Positions 51,572 through 60,644 of a stretch of 64,000 nt of DNA are shown here, piece after piece. Numbering within the stretch: position 1 is the stretch's first letter; every line of letters starts with the position of its first letter. The translations under genes were made by a program, and so were the position numbers. This stretch comes from JAUSIF01 sp963711595. Lineage in GTDB: Bacteria; Pseudomonadota; Alphaproteobacteria; Rhizobiales; Xanthobacteraceae. The DNA is taken from NCBI GenBank assembly GCA_963711595.1, contig CAVQER010000011.1:124001-188000 (forward strand), read 5' to 3'. The notes beneath the pieces were generated by a model. It made no database searches, had not been told where the DNA came from, and was given only the letters and a program-made list of their open reading frames with translations.

Positions 51572-53055
51572 CCCACACTCCCCTCCAGGCTGATCGCGAT
51601 CAACTTTTGCGCTTCGACGGCGAATTCCATCGGCAGGTGCTGGAGCACGTCCTTTACGAAGCCGTTGACGACGAGTGCCACAGCTTCTTCCTGCGAGAGA
51701 CCGCGCTGCATCGCGTAGAACAGCATGTCCTCAGAGATCTTCGAGGTTGTGGCCTCGTGCTCGAAGACCGCCGACGAGTTCTTTGCTTCGATGTATGGTG
51801 TCGTGTGCGCGCCGCACTTGGAGCCGACGAGCAGGCTGTCGCAGTTCGTGAAATTGCGCGCGCCGGTTGCCTTTCGATGCGCGGACACGAGGCCCCGATA
51901 GGTGTTGTTCGAGTGGCCCGCGGCGATTCCCTTGGAGACGATCCGGCTGTTCGTGTTCTTGCCGAGATGGATCATCTTCGTTCCGGAATCGACCTGCTGG
52001 TAACCGTTCGATATCGCGATCGAATAGAACTCGCCGCTCGAGTTGTCGCCGCGCAGGATACAGCTCGGATATTTCCAGGTGATGGCCGAGCCCGTTTCGA
52101 CCTGCGTCCATGAGATCTTCGAATTCTTGCCGCGGCAGTCGCCGCGCTTGGTCACGAAGTTGTAGACGCCGCCCTTGCCTGCCTTGTCGCCGGGATACCA
52201 GTTCTGCACGGTCGAGTACTTGATCTCAGCGTTGTCGAGAGCCACGAGCTCGACCACCGCTGCGTGCAGCTGATTCTCGTCGCGCATCGGCGCCGTGCAG
52301 CCTTCGAGGTAGCTCACATAGGAGCCTTCGTCGGCAATAATCAGCGTGCGCTCGAACTGGCCGGTCTGCCGCTCGTTGATGCGGAAGTAGGTCGAGAGCT
52401 CCATCGGGCAGCGGACGCCCTTCGGCACATAGACGAAAGAGCCGTCGGAGAAAACTGCGGAATTGAGCGTCGCGAAGAAATTGTCGGTGATCGGCACGAC
52501 CGAGCCCAGGTACTTGCGGACGAGCTCGGGGTGTTCGCGGATCGCATCCGAAATCGAGCCGAAGATCACGCCGGCTCTGGCGAGCTCTTCCTTGAAGGTC
52601 GTGACCACCGAGACAGAGTCGAAAACGGCGTCGACCGCTACCCGCGACGGCGTCGAGCCGTCCTCGCGGACGACGCCCGCGAGCATCTCCTGCTCGCGCA
52701 GCGGTATGCCAAGCTTTTCATATGTCTTGAGAATTTCGGGGTCGATCTCGTCCAGCGACTTCGGCCCGTCCTTCTTCTTCGGTGCCGAGTAGTAGTAGAG
52801 GTCCTGGTAGTCGATGGCATTGTATTTCACACGCGCCCAGGTCGGCTCGCGCATGGTCAACCAGCGCCGGAACGCTTCCAGGCGCCATTCCAGCATCCAC
52901 TCTGGCTCGTTCTTCTTCGCCGAAATAAAGCGGACCGTGCTCTCGTCGAGACCCTTAGGGGCCTTGTCGGATTCGATATCGGTGATGAATCCGTACTTGT
53001 ACTGGTCGACGTCGATCGAGCGGACCCGCTCAACGGTTTCCTGGACGGCCGGCAT
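51568..53055 (-). CDS. sufB: Fe-S cluster assembly scaffold subunit SufB
   Basis: 495 residues. Typical blocks: KYGFITDIESDKAPKGLDES, DYYYSAPKKK..., GVIFGSISDAIREHPELVRKYLG, DGSFVYVPKGVRCPMELSTYFRIN, EGCTAPMRDENQLHAAVVEL, and the C-terminal GSKCGAHTTPYIEAKNSSAVFEHEATTSKI with the scaffold Cys. It is the main scaffold for [4Fe-4S] clusters. First suf scaffold gene after a cysteine desulfurase gene. Confidence 0.97.
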   Translation of the reverse strand: MPAVQETVERVRSIDVDQYKYGFITDIESDKAPKGLDESTVRFISAKKNEPEWMLEWRLEAFRRWLTMREPTWARVKYNAIDYQDLYYYSAPKKKDGPKSLDEIDPEILKTYEKLGIPLREQEMLAGVVREDGSTPSRVAVDAVFDSVSVVTTFKEELARAGVIFGSISDAIREHPELVRKYLGSVVPITDNFFATLNSAVFSDGSFVYVPKGVRCPMELSTYFRINERQTGQFERTLIIADEGSYVSYLEGCTAPMRDENQLHAAVVELVALDNAEIKYSTVQNWYPGDKAGKGGVYNFVTKRGDCRGKNSKISWTQVETGSAITWKYPSCILRGDNSSGEFYSIAISNGYQQVDSGTKMIHLGKNTNSRIVSKGIAAGHSNNTYRGLVSAHRKATGARNFTNCDSLLVGSKCGAHTTPYIEAKNSSAVFEHEATTSKISEDMLFYAMQRGLSQEEAVALVVNGFVKDVLQHLPMEFAVEAQKLIAISLEGSVG

Positions 53056-53104
53056 TGCACTCTCTCCTCATCCTTGCGGTTTCAAGGACCGCAACGTGGG
53101 GCAG

Positions 53105-54280
53105 TCAGGCGGCGTGTTCGCGCCGACGCTGACCAAGGTTCAGATACACACGCTTCCAGACTTCCAGAAAGCGCGAAATGTCGCTTTCGCCCGTGCTCCA
53201 GCCGAGGCTCACGCGGATCGCGCCCTTCGCGATCTCGGGCGCAATCTGCATCGCCGCGAGCGCCTCGGATGGCCCAACCTTGCCCGACGAGCACGCGGCA
53301 CCGGCACTCACGGCGATGCCGTCCAAATCGAAGGCCATCACCGCGGTCTCGGCCGCAACATCCGGCACGGCGAAGCAGATCGTATTCGGCAGCCGCTCCG
53401 CGCCCGCCGACAGCACAACCATGTCCGGTGCGATCGCGCGAAGACCGGCTTCCGCTGCGTCGCGCAGCCCGGCAAGGCGTGTCGCTTCAGTCGTGAGCCT
53501 ACCGGCAGCTTCCTCCGCAGCGGCTCCAAAGCCGACGATCGCGGCTACGTTCTCCGTACCTGCGCGTCGACCGCGTTCCTGTCCGCCTCCACGCAAGAGC
53601 GCCGGTACGCGAATTTCTTCGCTGCTCGCGATCAGGGCGCCACTGCCCTGCGGCCCACCGAGCTTGTGTGACGATATAGATATAAGGTCTGCGGCGCTCG
53701 CAGCAATGCCGAACGGCAGACGCCCAACCATCTGCACCGCGTCGCAATGAAGGATCCCATCGGCCGCATGTACGCGCGACGCGATCTCGGCGATCGGCTC
53801 AACAACTCCGGTTTCGTTGTTTGCCGCCATCACCGAAACGAGCGCGCGCCGGCCCGCGTCCTTATGACGAGCAAGAAGGTTCTCGAGCGCCGTCAGGTCG
53901 ACAATGCCTTCGCGATCCACCGGAATGAGTTCGATCTGCGCGGCTGCGAAGCGCCCGCCTGCGCGGACGGAAGGATGTTCGACGCCGGACACGAGCAGCA
54001 CGTCAGCGCGAATCACGCGAGCGCCAATGTAAAACTCGGAAGCAAGCGCGGCAGCGTTGGCTTCCGTTGCTCCGCTCGTGAACGTGACCGCTCGCGGGTC
54101 CGCCCCGACGAGTTCCGCAACCTGTTCTCTGGCACGCTCGACCGCTGCGCGGGCCGCGCGCCCTTCGGCATGGACGGAGGACGCATTGCCGAGCGCAAGC
54201 GCCGCCTGCACGGCGGCTTCCGCGCCCGGCCGCAGCGGCGCGGTCGCGTTATGATCGAGATAGGTGCGTTCTGCCGTCAT
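53105..54280 (-). CDS. Cysteine desulfurase, IscS/NifS-like (first suf-operon gene)
   Basis: 391 residues, class I-type desulfurase. DHNATAPLRPGA start, FTSGATEANAAAL, the cofactor Lys in ISSHKLGGPQGSGA, RAGTENVAAIVGFG and the flexible catalytic Cys in VSAGAACSSGKVGPSEAL. The suf operon thus encodes two desulfurases of different type, this one at the head and SufS near the tail, an arrangement common in Hyphomicrobiales. The promoter-proximal region carries an ICE box at 54392, so iron should control it. Confidence 0.94.
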   Translation of the reverse strand: MTAERTYLDHNATAPLRPGAEAAVQAALALGNASSVHAEGRAARAAVERAREQVAELVGADPRAVTFTSGATEANAAALASEFYIGARVIRADVLLVSGVEHPSVRAGGRFAAAQIELIPVDREGIVDLTALENLLARHKDAGRRALVSVMAANNETGVVEPIAEIASRVHAADGILHCDAVQMVGRLPFGIAASAADLISISSHKLGGPQGSGALIASSEEIRVPALLRGGGQERGRRAGTENVAAIVGFGAAAEEAAGRLTTEATRLAGLRDAAEAGLRAIAPDMVVLSAGAERLPNTICFAVPDVAAETAVMAFDLDGIAVSAGAACSSGKVGPSEALAAMQIAPEIAKGAIRVSLGWSTGESDISRFLEVWKRVYLNLGQRRREHAA

Positions 54281-54391
54281 TTCCGCAGAGCCCTGCCCGT
54301 CAAACCCTTGCCAACGAGCCGAGTTTTCGCCATATGTGGGTTTCCGCTCGTTCTGCTGCGTGCGACCGCGCGTTCGGGAGCGGAGCCTTAA

Positions 54392-54408
54392 TTTAGAATA
54401 ATTCTAAA
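54392..54408. promoter_or_regulatory. Iron control element (ICE) for the Irr regulator
   Basis: TTTAGAATAATTCTAAA, a perfect 17-bp palindrome about an A, matching the Irr motif TTTAGAA-N3-TTCTAAA of alphaproteobacteria. It lies 111 bp upstream of the first suf gene (start 54280), and 113 bp upstream of the divergent hydrolase gene. Irr usually represses Fe-using genes under iron limitation, so control of suf is expected. The irr gene is not in this window. Confidence 0.85.
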
Positions 54409-54521
54409 GAGATAGGCCGATCGCAAGGTCGAGTCAAGGCGCCGAGCACCCTCCCCACCCAGCCCGGCAGCAGACATCGGCTGCCCGCCTTCCTAGATAA
54501 GCCGCAGACCGGAGTGGACGA

Positions 54522-55181
54522 ATGCCCGAAGTAATTTTCACCGGCGAGGACGGGCGGCTCGAGGGCCGGTTCCATCCAGGCAGGGCCCGTAACGCGCCGA
54601 TCGCCATCATCCTGCATCCGCACCCGCAATTCGGCGGGACCATGAACAACCCGGTCGTCTATCACCTGTACTACGCGTTCGCGAACCGCGGCTTCGCCGC
54701 CCTGCGGTTCAATTTCCGCGGCGTCGGCCGTAGCCAAGGCGTGTTCGATCACGGACAGGGTGAACTTTCCGACGCCGCCGCGGCACTCGACTGGGCACAG
54801 GCCGCAAATCCCGATGCGCGCGCATGCTGGATCGCGGGCTTCTCGTTCGGCGCGTGGATCGGCATGCAGCTCCTGATGCGCCGTCCGGAAGTAGAGGGGT
54901 TCATCTCGATCGCCGCACCGGCAAACCTCTACGACTTCTCCTTCCTCGCGCCGTGCCCTTCTTCGGGCCTGTTTGTGCACGGCGACAAGGATTCGGTCGT
55001 GCCGGGCACCGCCGTCGGCACGCTGGTCGAGAAACTCAAGACGCAGAAGGGCATCGTGATCGACCAGCAGACCGTGAAGGGCGCAAACCACTTCTTCGAC
55101 GGAAAGACCGAAGATCTGATCGAGGTCGTGGACGAGTATCTCGACCGCCGCCTGCCGAAGACCCGCGAGACGGCGGCCTGA
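54522..55181 (+). CDS. Alpha/beta hydrolase (dienelactone-hydrolase-like group)
   Basis: 219 residues. LHPHPQFGGTMNNPVV near residue 30, RFNFRGVGRSQG, nucleophile motif GFSFGAW (Ser about 107), the SGLFVHGDKDSVVP acid region and the His in GANHFF near the C-terminus. Similar proteins in this order are annotated simply as hydrolases; substrate unknown. It is divergent from the suf operon and has its own promoter. Confidence 0.85.
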   Translation: MPEVIFTGEDGRLEGRFHPGRARNAPIAIILHPHPQFGGTMNNPVVYHLYYAFANRGFAALRFNFRGVGRSQGVFDHGQGELSDAAAALDWAQAANPDARACWIAGFSFGAWIGMQLLMRRPEVEGFISIAAPANLYDFSFLAPCPSSGLFVHGDKDSVVPGTAVGTLVEKLKTQKGIVIDQQTVKGANHFFDGKTEDLIEVVDEYLDRRLPKTRETAA

Positions 55182-55260
55182 GATTCATCTCTCCAAGGAG
55201 GAGAACGAACTTTTCAAAGAGCTAGGCGGTTGCTGGTCGCTCCCCGAGACTTTCGTGACC

Positions 55261-56298
55261 ATGAAGATCCTGACACTTGCCGCCGTTTTGCTTGTGCTCG
55301 CGGCACTCGTGTTTGCCGCGTTTCACTACATGACCGTGGTCCCGGGCCGATCACATACTGGCCCACTTCCGGCGCTGGGCGACGACGAAGCCGCACTCGC
55401 CACTCGCTTGCGCAAGCACATCGAGGCAATCGCAACTCGGCCGCACAATCTCGTTCATTACGCCGCGCTGGAGGAAGCCGCCCGTTATATCGAAAGCGAG
55501 CTGCGGTCGTTTGGATATGAGCCCGCAACGCAGGTCTTTCATACGCATGGCAAGGCGGTGCGGAATATCGAAGCGACGATCGAGCCTTCCGATCCCGCTC
55601 GGTTCAGAGGCACCGTGGTGCTCGGCGCGCACTACAACTCATACGGCGATGCGCCGGGCGCAAACGACAATGGCACCGGCGCTGCTGCGGTTATCGAGCT
55701 TGCGAGGCGGTTGACCGATCTCCGCAGCGCAGGCGACTTGCGCATCCGTCTCGTGCTGTTCGTCAACGAGGAGCCGCCTTACTTCAAGACCGACGCGATG
55801 GGGAGCCTACATTACGCTCGGCTGCTCGCAGAACGACGCGAGCCGGTGATCGGCATGATCTCGCTCGAAACCTTGGGCTGCTTCTATGACGCACCCGGCT
55901 CGCAGAAATATCCGGCTCCGTTCGGTCTGCTCTATCCAAGCGAGGGGAATTTCGTCGCGTTCGTGGCCACGCTCGGCTCGCGCAAACTCCTACATGCATT
56001 TGTCGAATCGTTCCGACGCCACACTGCGTTCCCCACGGTCGGCGGCGTGGCGCCTGGTCTCGTGCCCGGCATCGACTGGTCGGACCACTGGTCGTTCGAG
56101 CAATTCCGTTATCCGGCCATCATGCTCACGGACACTGCGCTTTACCGCTATCCGCACTATCACCTGCCGACCGACACGCCGGACAAGGTGGACGCGGAAA
56201 AGCTCGCGCGCATTACCCGCGGGGTCGAGCTCATGGTACGAGACATCGCTAAGCCGGACTGGCCAACTACGGCCGTCACGCCGCCACCGCTCGATTAA
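55261..56298 (+). CDS. M28-family metallopeptidase, membrane-anchored
   Basis: 345 residues. N-terminal hydrophobic helix (MKILTLAAVLLVLAAL) anchors or exports it. The zinc-aminopeptidase motifs are LGAHYNSYGDAPGANDNGTG (His and the bridging Asp), NEEPPYF (catalytic Glu), a further ligand in the MISLETLGC region, and a late His in YPHYHLPTDT. M28 enzymes cleave N-terminal residues from peptides. Its role here is unknown. ATG 55261 is chosen over the GTG at 55255. The stop lies four bases into the convergent anmK gene. Confidence 0.85.
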   Translation: MKILTLAAVLLVLAALVFAAFHYMTVVPGRSHTGPLPALGDDEAALATRLRKHIEAIATRPHNLVHYAALEEAARYIESELRSFGYEPATQVFHTHGKAVRNIEATIEPSDPARFRGTVVLGAHYNSYGDAPGANDNGTGAAAVIELARRLTDLRSAGDLRIRLVLFVNEEPPYFKTDAMGSLHYARLLAERREPVIGMISLETLGCFYDAPGSQKYPAPFGLLYPSEGNFVAFVATLGSRKLLHAFVESFRRHTAFPTVGGVAPGLVPGIDWSDHWSFEQFRYPAIMLTDTALYRYPHYHLPTDTPDKVDAEKLARITRGVELMVRDIAKPDWPTTAVTPPPLD

Positions 56299-57398
56299 GG
56301 CTTCGCATGCACGCCGCCCGTCATCGGCTCGTTCACGCCGGTCGTGCTCGGATAGCTGAGCGGCAAACCCTTCAGCGAACGCACGGCAAGAAAAGCAAAG
56401 GCTTGCGCCTCGAGTGCGTCCGCCGACCAGCCGACAGCTTCTGCCACCAGCACCTGGGCGAGCAAATTCGATCGCAACAGCTTCATCAGCGTTCGATTGC
56501 GCGCGCCACCGCCCCCGACAATCCAGGTCGCCGGCACGTTCGGCAAATGCCGAAGTGCCCGGCCAATCGATCCCGCGACGATCGCCGTCGCAGTCGCGGC
56601 GGCGTCCTCCAGCTTGAGCGAGTCGAGCGGGAAGCGGGCGAATTGCGCGCGATCGAGCGACTTCGGTGGCTTGCGCGCGAAGAAGGGATCGGCGAGTGCC
56701 GCTTCGACGATGTCCCAGCGTGCCGCGCCCTGCGATGCAAGAATTCCGTCCCGATCAAAGCGTTTACCGGTGCGGGAGAAAACGACCTCGTCGATCGGCG
56801 CGTTGCCGGGACCAGTATCGAAAGCGACCGGATCGGCATCGCCGTCGAGATACGTCAAATTCGCGACCCCGCCGACGTTCAACACCGCAATCGGTCGGGG
56901 CTCATCGAGCTGCCGCACGAGCGCCCGGTGGTAGGCCGGGACGAAGGGCGCTCCCTCACCGCCCGCGCTGACGTCGGCCGCTCGAAAGTCGTAAACGACC
57001 GGAACGCGCAACTCGCGCGCGAGCGCGGCACCGTCGCCGATCTGAACCGTCAAACGCGCCTGCGGCCGGTGCAGTACCGTTTGCCCGTGAAAGCCGATGA
57101 CGTCGACTTGGCCGCGTTCAATTCCATGCTCGCGAAGGAACGCCTCGACTGCCTGAAAATGCGCGGCGGTGACGAGCCGCTCGGCATCACTTACGGGGCC
57201 AGGTCTTTCGTCACGACTTGCCATCCGCGCGGCGGCCTGCATCGCGGACCGCAGAAGCTGACGCTCCTCTTCGGCATACGGCCGATAACCGATCGGTCCA
57301 AGACGCGCGACCGTCTCGCCGTCGGTCTCGACCAATGCGACGTCCACCCCGTCGAACGAGGTCCCGCTCATCAATCCGATCGCCGTCAGCGCGCTCAT
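56295..57398 (-). CDS. anmK: Anhydro-N-acetylmuramic acid kinase
   Basis: 367 residues. Hydrolyses and phosphorylates 1,6-anhydro-MurNAc from peptidoglycan recycling to MurNAc-6-phosphate. N-terminal GLMSGTSFDGVDVALVETDG, then GFHGQTVLHRPQARLTVQIGDG, VLNVGGVANLTYL, AFDTGPGNAPID, and VGGGGARNRTLMKLL with the ATP-binding Gly-rich loop. Divergent from tyrS; starts 95 bp apart. Confidence 0.95.
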   Translation of the reverse strand: MSALTAIGLMSGTSFDGVDVALVETDGETVARLGPIGYRPYAEEERQLLRSAMQAAARMASRDERPGPVSDAERLVTAAHFQAVEAFLREHGIERGQVDVIGFHGQTVLHRPQARLTVQIGDGAALARELRVPVVYDFRAADVSAGGEGAPFVPAYHRALVRQLDEPRPIAVLNVGGVANLTYLDGDADPVAFDTGPGNAPIDEVVFSRTGKRFDRDGILASQGAARWDIVEAALADPFFARKPPKSLDRAQFARFPLDSLKLEDAAATATAIVAGSIGRALRHLPNVPATWIVGGGGARNRTLMKLLRSNLLAQVLVAEAVGWSADALEAQAFAFLAVRSLKGLPLSYPSTTGVNEPMTGGVHAKP

Positions 57399-57493
57399 GG
57401 TTGACCGGGGTTTCCTTTAAATCGGGCCGGAGACCTGTTACACCAGCGGCCCGGCCGATGCGACGGCTCCGGCCGACCCCGCAAGAGATTTCT

Positions 57494-58747
57494 ATGAGCG
57501 ATTACAAGTCCGATTTCCTGCGCGTGCTCGCCAGCCGGGGATTCATCCACCAGGTCTCCGAGCCCGACGATCTCGACGCGCTCGCGAAGGCCGGCCGCAT
57601 CACCGCCTATATCGGCTTCGACTGCACGGCCCCGTCGCTGCATATCGGATCGCTCCTACCGATCATGATGCTCTACTGGATGCAGCAGACCGGCCACCGG
57701 CCGATCGCGCTCATGGGAGGCGGGACCACCCGGGTCGGCGACCCGTCCGGCAAGGATGAGAGCCGGCAGCTCCTCACCGAAGCCCAGATCGAGAAGAACC
57801 TCAAAGGCATCCGCGCAATCTTCTCGAAGTTTCTCAAGTTCGGGGACGGCGCCACCGAAGCCATCATGGCGAATAACGCCGACTGGCTGAACACGCTCAA
57901 TTACATCGATTTCCTGCGCGACGTCGGCCGGCATTTCTCGATCAACCGCATGCTCACCTTCGAGTCGGTGAAGCTCAGGCTGGAGCGACAGCACGAGCTC
58001 TCCTTCCTCGAATTCAATTACATGATCCTCCAGGCCTACGATTTCGTCGAGTTGCACAGGCGCACCGGCTGCGTGCTGCAAATGGGCGGCTCCGATCAGT
58101 GGGGCAACATCGTCAACGGCATCGATCTCGGGCGCCGCATGCTTGGGGCGCAATTGTTCGCCCTCACCTCGCCGCTGATCACCACCACGTCGGGAGCGAA
58201 GATGGGCAAGACCGCGCAAGGTGCCGTTTGGCTCGACGGCGCGATGGTCAGCCCGTACGACTACTGGCAATTCTGGCGCAACACCGAGGACGGCGACGTC
58301 GTGCGCTTCCTGAAGCTGTTCACGACCCTGCCACTCGAGGAAATCAGCCGTATCGCGTCGCTCAAGGGCGAAGAGATCAACGAGGCAAAGAAAGTGCTGG
58401 CGACCGAAGCGACGGCGCTCGTGCACGGCCGCTCGGCGGCGGATAGCGCTGCCGCAACCGCCCGCGCGACATTCGAGGAGGGAACGCTCGCCGAAACCTT
58501 GCCCCAGGTCGAGATCTCCCGCTCGGAGCTCGCTGCCGGATACGGCGTTCTCACCGCAGCGATGAAAGCAGGCTTCGTCGCGTCGACAAGCGAGGCGCGG
58601 CGTCAGGTGAAAGGTGGCGGGCTAAAGGTGAACGACGTGACCGTGACCGACGAGAAACTTGCGCTGTCGCAAAAGGACGTCACGCCGGAAGGCGTGATCA
58701 AGCTCTCACTCGGCAAGAAGCGTCACGTATTGCTGCGGCCGGTCTAG
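57494..58747 (+). CDS. tyrS: Tyrosyl-tRNA synthetase
   Basis: 417 residues. Class I aminoacyl-tRNA synthetase: the HIGH-like PSLHIGSLLPI, GDPSGKDESRQLL, the Tyr-binding region GGSDQWGNIVNGIDLGRR and the KMSKS-like KMGKTAQGAVW. The C-terminal S4 RNA-binding domain (ARRQVKGGGLKVNDVTV) is present. Start ATG 57494 (MSDYKSDFLRVL); the longer open frame to 57218 is anmK antisense. Confidence 0.97.
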   Translation: MSDYKSDFLRVLASRGFIHQVSEPDDLDALAKAGRITAYIGFDCTAPSLHIGSLLPIMMLYWMQQTGHRPIALMGGGTTRVGDPSGKDESRQLLTEAQIEKNLKGIRAIFSKFLKFGDGATEAIMANNADWLNTLNYIDFLRDVGRHFSINRMLTFESVKLRLERQHELSFLEFNYMILQAYDFVELHRRTGCVLQMGGSDQWGNIVNGIDLGRRMLGAQLFALTSPLITTTSGAKMGKTAQGAVWLDGAMVSPYDYWQFWRNTEDGDVVRFLKLFTTLPLEEISRIASLKGEEINEAKKVLATEATALVHGRSAADSAAATARATFEEGTLAETLPQVEISRSELAAGYGVLTAAMKAGFVASTSEARRQVKGGGLKVNDVTVTDEKLALSQKDVTPEGVIKLSLGKKRHVLLRPV

Positions 58748-58751
58748 CTCT

Positions 58752-60644
58752 TCAGCGTTCGGCCGGGCCGGCAGCTGGCGCCACGTCGGGCGCCCCACGG
58801 AACTCGAACAGCTTGCGCAGGAAACCGGGCGCCGCGGCCGACATCGGGTTCACACGGAGTGTCGGCCCACTTGCCGGTCCCACAATCTCGAAGGTGATCG
58901 CGATCAGGCCTTCCTTGGGCCCGCCGAGAAACAGCCCGACGATCGGCAACTGACCGAACAAATTGTTGATCCCGAATGCCGGAACGTAAGTCCCGCGCAA
59001 CTGAACGCGATCGCCGGCAAAATCCAGGACGCCGTCCACCGTCGCGCCGATGCTCGGACCGAAGATCACAGCTTCACGGATATTGAATCGGCCAGGCGTA
59101 CGGCTGAAATCGACTTGCATCCGTAGAAAAGCGACGCCCTGCGAAGACGGCCGCCCCTGCCCACGCGGCTCGCCGGGCTCCGCCGGTGCCGCTGCCTGCA
59201 TGCGATCGAGCGCTGGCTCGCCGCGGATCGTGAAGTCCTTGAGACTGATCACTCCGTCCTGCGGTGTCCCATCAGGCCGCGGCGGCTCGATCAGGATCGA
59301 AACTTCGCCGCCGTACACGCGGCTGTAGAAGTCGGCAAAGCGGAACATCGCTCCGGCGTCGCCCGAGGTCAGGTAGATCGCCGGCCGACTGCCATCGCGC
59401 AGCCGCAACTCGCCAACCATGCTGGCGTCGCGGCCGATTTTGCCGACAAGCGAGAAGTTTCGGATCTCGCCGTTACGACGGAGGATTTTCATTTCCAGTT
59501 GGCGTGCGACCTCGCCATTGTGGCCTGTCGCCGCGCCGAGCCGCAGCTCGAGGTCGAGATCGCGCGGGCGCTGCTGACGGCCTGACGTCGCGTTCCCCGG
59601 TCCCTCGGTCAGCCCGCGGATCGCGCCGCGCGCATCGAGGACGTCACCACGCACGGTCACGCGCAGCGCGCCATCGGGCGAGCGTTCCGCCCGCAGGCTC
59701 GCCTTGTCGCCCTCCGACAAATGGAAGGTCGGCAAGTTCGCCGCAACGAATGCTCCATCGCTGTCCAGTTCGAGCGAACCTTTCAGCGTCACGCCGGATC
59801 CGGTCACCGAGAGATCTTCGAGCCTCACCGTATTGTCGCGCTCGACCAGCCGGAACGTCGCCCGTCCCGGCCGCCCCGCCGGCTTGTGCCATCCCGGCAC
59901 GAGATCGGTCACCTTGGCGTTGGTGAGATCGGTGTCGACGTCGAGCCGATTTTCGCGGTCATTGATAAGGCCCTGTACTTGCATCTTAATCTGGCCCTGG
60001 AGCCAAGGGCCAAGATCCACACCCATACGCGCGCGGGCCGTGTCGTCGACCATCGCCGATACGCGGAAGTCGGCCTCGTTCTTCGCCTTGATCTTGCGCA
60101 ACTCGAAGCTCGCGGGTGCGCCGGCGATCTTGCCCTCGCCTTTCACTTGCACGGCGGCGCCGGTTACGGACACCCGCGCGTTGACGTTCTCGACGCGCTG
60201 TCCGCGCACGATGTTGTCGGCACTGAAGTCCTTCACGTCGCCTTCCGCGACATACGAGACTTCCTCACCGCGCACGTCCTGCCGGAAAATCAGATCGAGC
60301 TTGATGGTACCGCTCGCAACACCTTTGGCCAGGAGCGGATCGACTGCAAATCCCGTCACCCCACGCAGCAATTCGATGGACGCGATTTCCGCGACTGCAT
60401 CGGCGGCGGAGTCGAAGCGGAAGCGGATTGAGCCGTTCGGGTTCGGCGGAATGTGGTCGGGCACTTCGAGCACCGCATCCGACATTGCGATCCGCCGTCC
60501 TTGCGGTGTCTCGATCGTAGCCTTCGAAACCCGTACCCGCGCGGTCTTGCCGGTAACTACGGCGGTGACTTGCGCGTCACGCACGAGCGGCAGGTCCGCC
60601 CTCGGGCGGAAGGACGCATTCGAACCCGTCATCTCAAGGCGCAC
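58752..60644 (-). CDS. YhdP/AsmA-like (DUF3971) envelope protein, C-terminal half
   Basis: 630 residues that continue the upstream frame: RLEMTGSNASFRPRADLPLV, IELLRGVTGFAVDPLLAKG, VPGWHKPAGRPGRATFRLV, then repeating beta-strand segments and PAFGINNLFGQLPIVGLFLGG near the end. The normal protein of about 1200 residues is one unit (DUF3971 plus AsmA_2-like C-terminal part) and is thought to transport phospholipid to the outer membrane. Here a frameshift at about 60648-60654 separates the halves. The GTG at 60644 is just where the upper frame stops. A single extra base explains it, as removal of one A from GAACTCG (then LPDSAVRLE) rejoins them. Confidence 0.85.
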   Translation of the reverse strand: MRLEMTGSNASFRPRADLPLVRDAQVTAVVTGKTARVRVSKATIETPQGRRIAMSDAVLEVPDHIPPNPNGSIRFRFDSAADAVAEIASIELLRGVTGFAVDPLLAKGVASGTIKLDLIFRQDVRGEEVSYVAEGDVKDFSADNIVRGQRVENVNARVSVTGAAVQVKGEGKIAGAPASFELRKIKAKNEADFRVSAMVDDTARARMGVDLGPWLQGQIKMQVQGLINDRENRLDVDTDLTNAKVTDLVPGWHKPAGRPGRATFRLVERDNTVRLEDLSVTGSGVTLKGSLELDSDGAFVAANLPTFHLSEGDKASLRAERSPDGALRVTVRGDVLDARGAIRGLTEGPGNATSGRQQRPRDLDLELRLGAATGHNGEVARQLEMKILRRNGEIRNFSLVGKIGRDASMVGELRLRDGSRPAIYLTSGDAGAMFRFADFYSRVYGGEVSILIEPPRPDGTPQDGVISLKDFTIRGEPALDRMQAAAPAEPGEPRGQGRPSSQGVAFLRMQVDFSRTPGRFNIREAVIFGPSIGATVDGVLDFAGDRVQLRGTYVPAFGINNLFGQLPIVGLFLGGPKEGLIAITFEIVGPASGPTLRVNPMSAAAPGFLRKLFEFRGAPDVAPAAGPAER

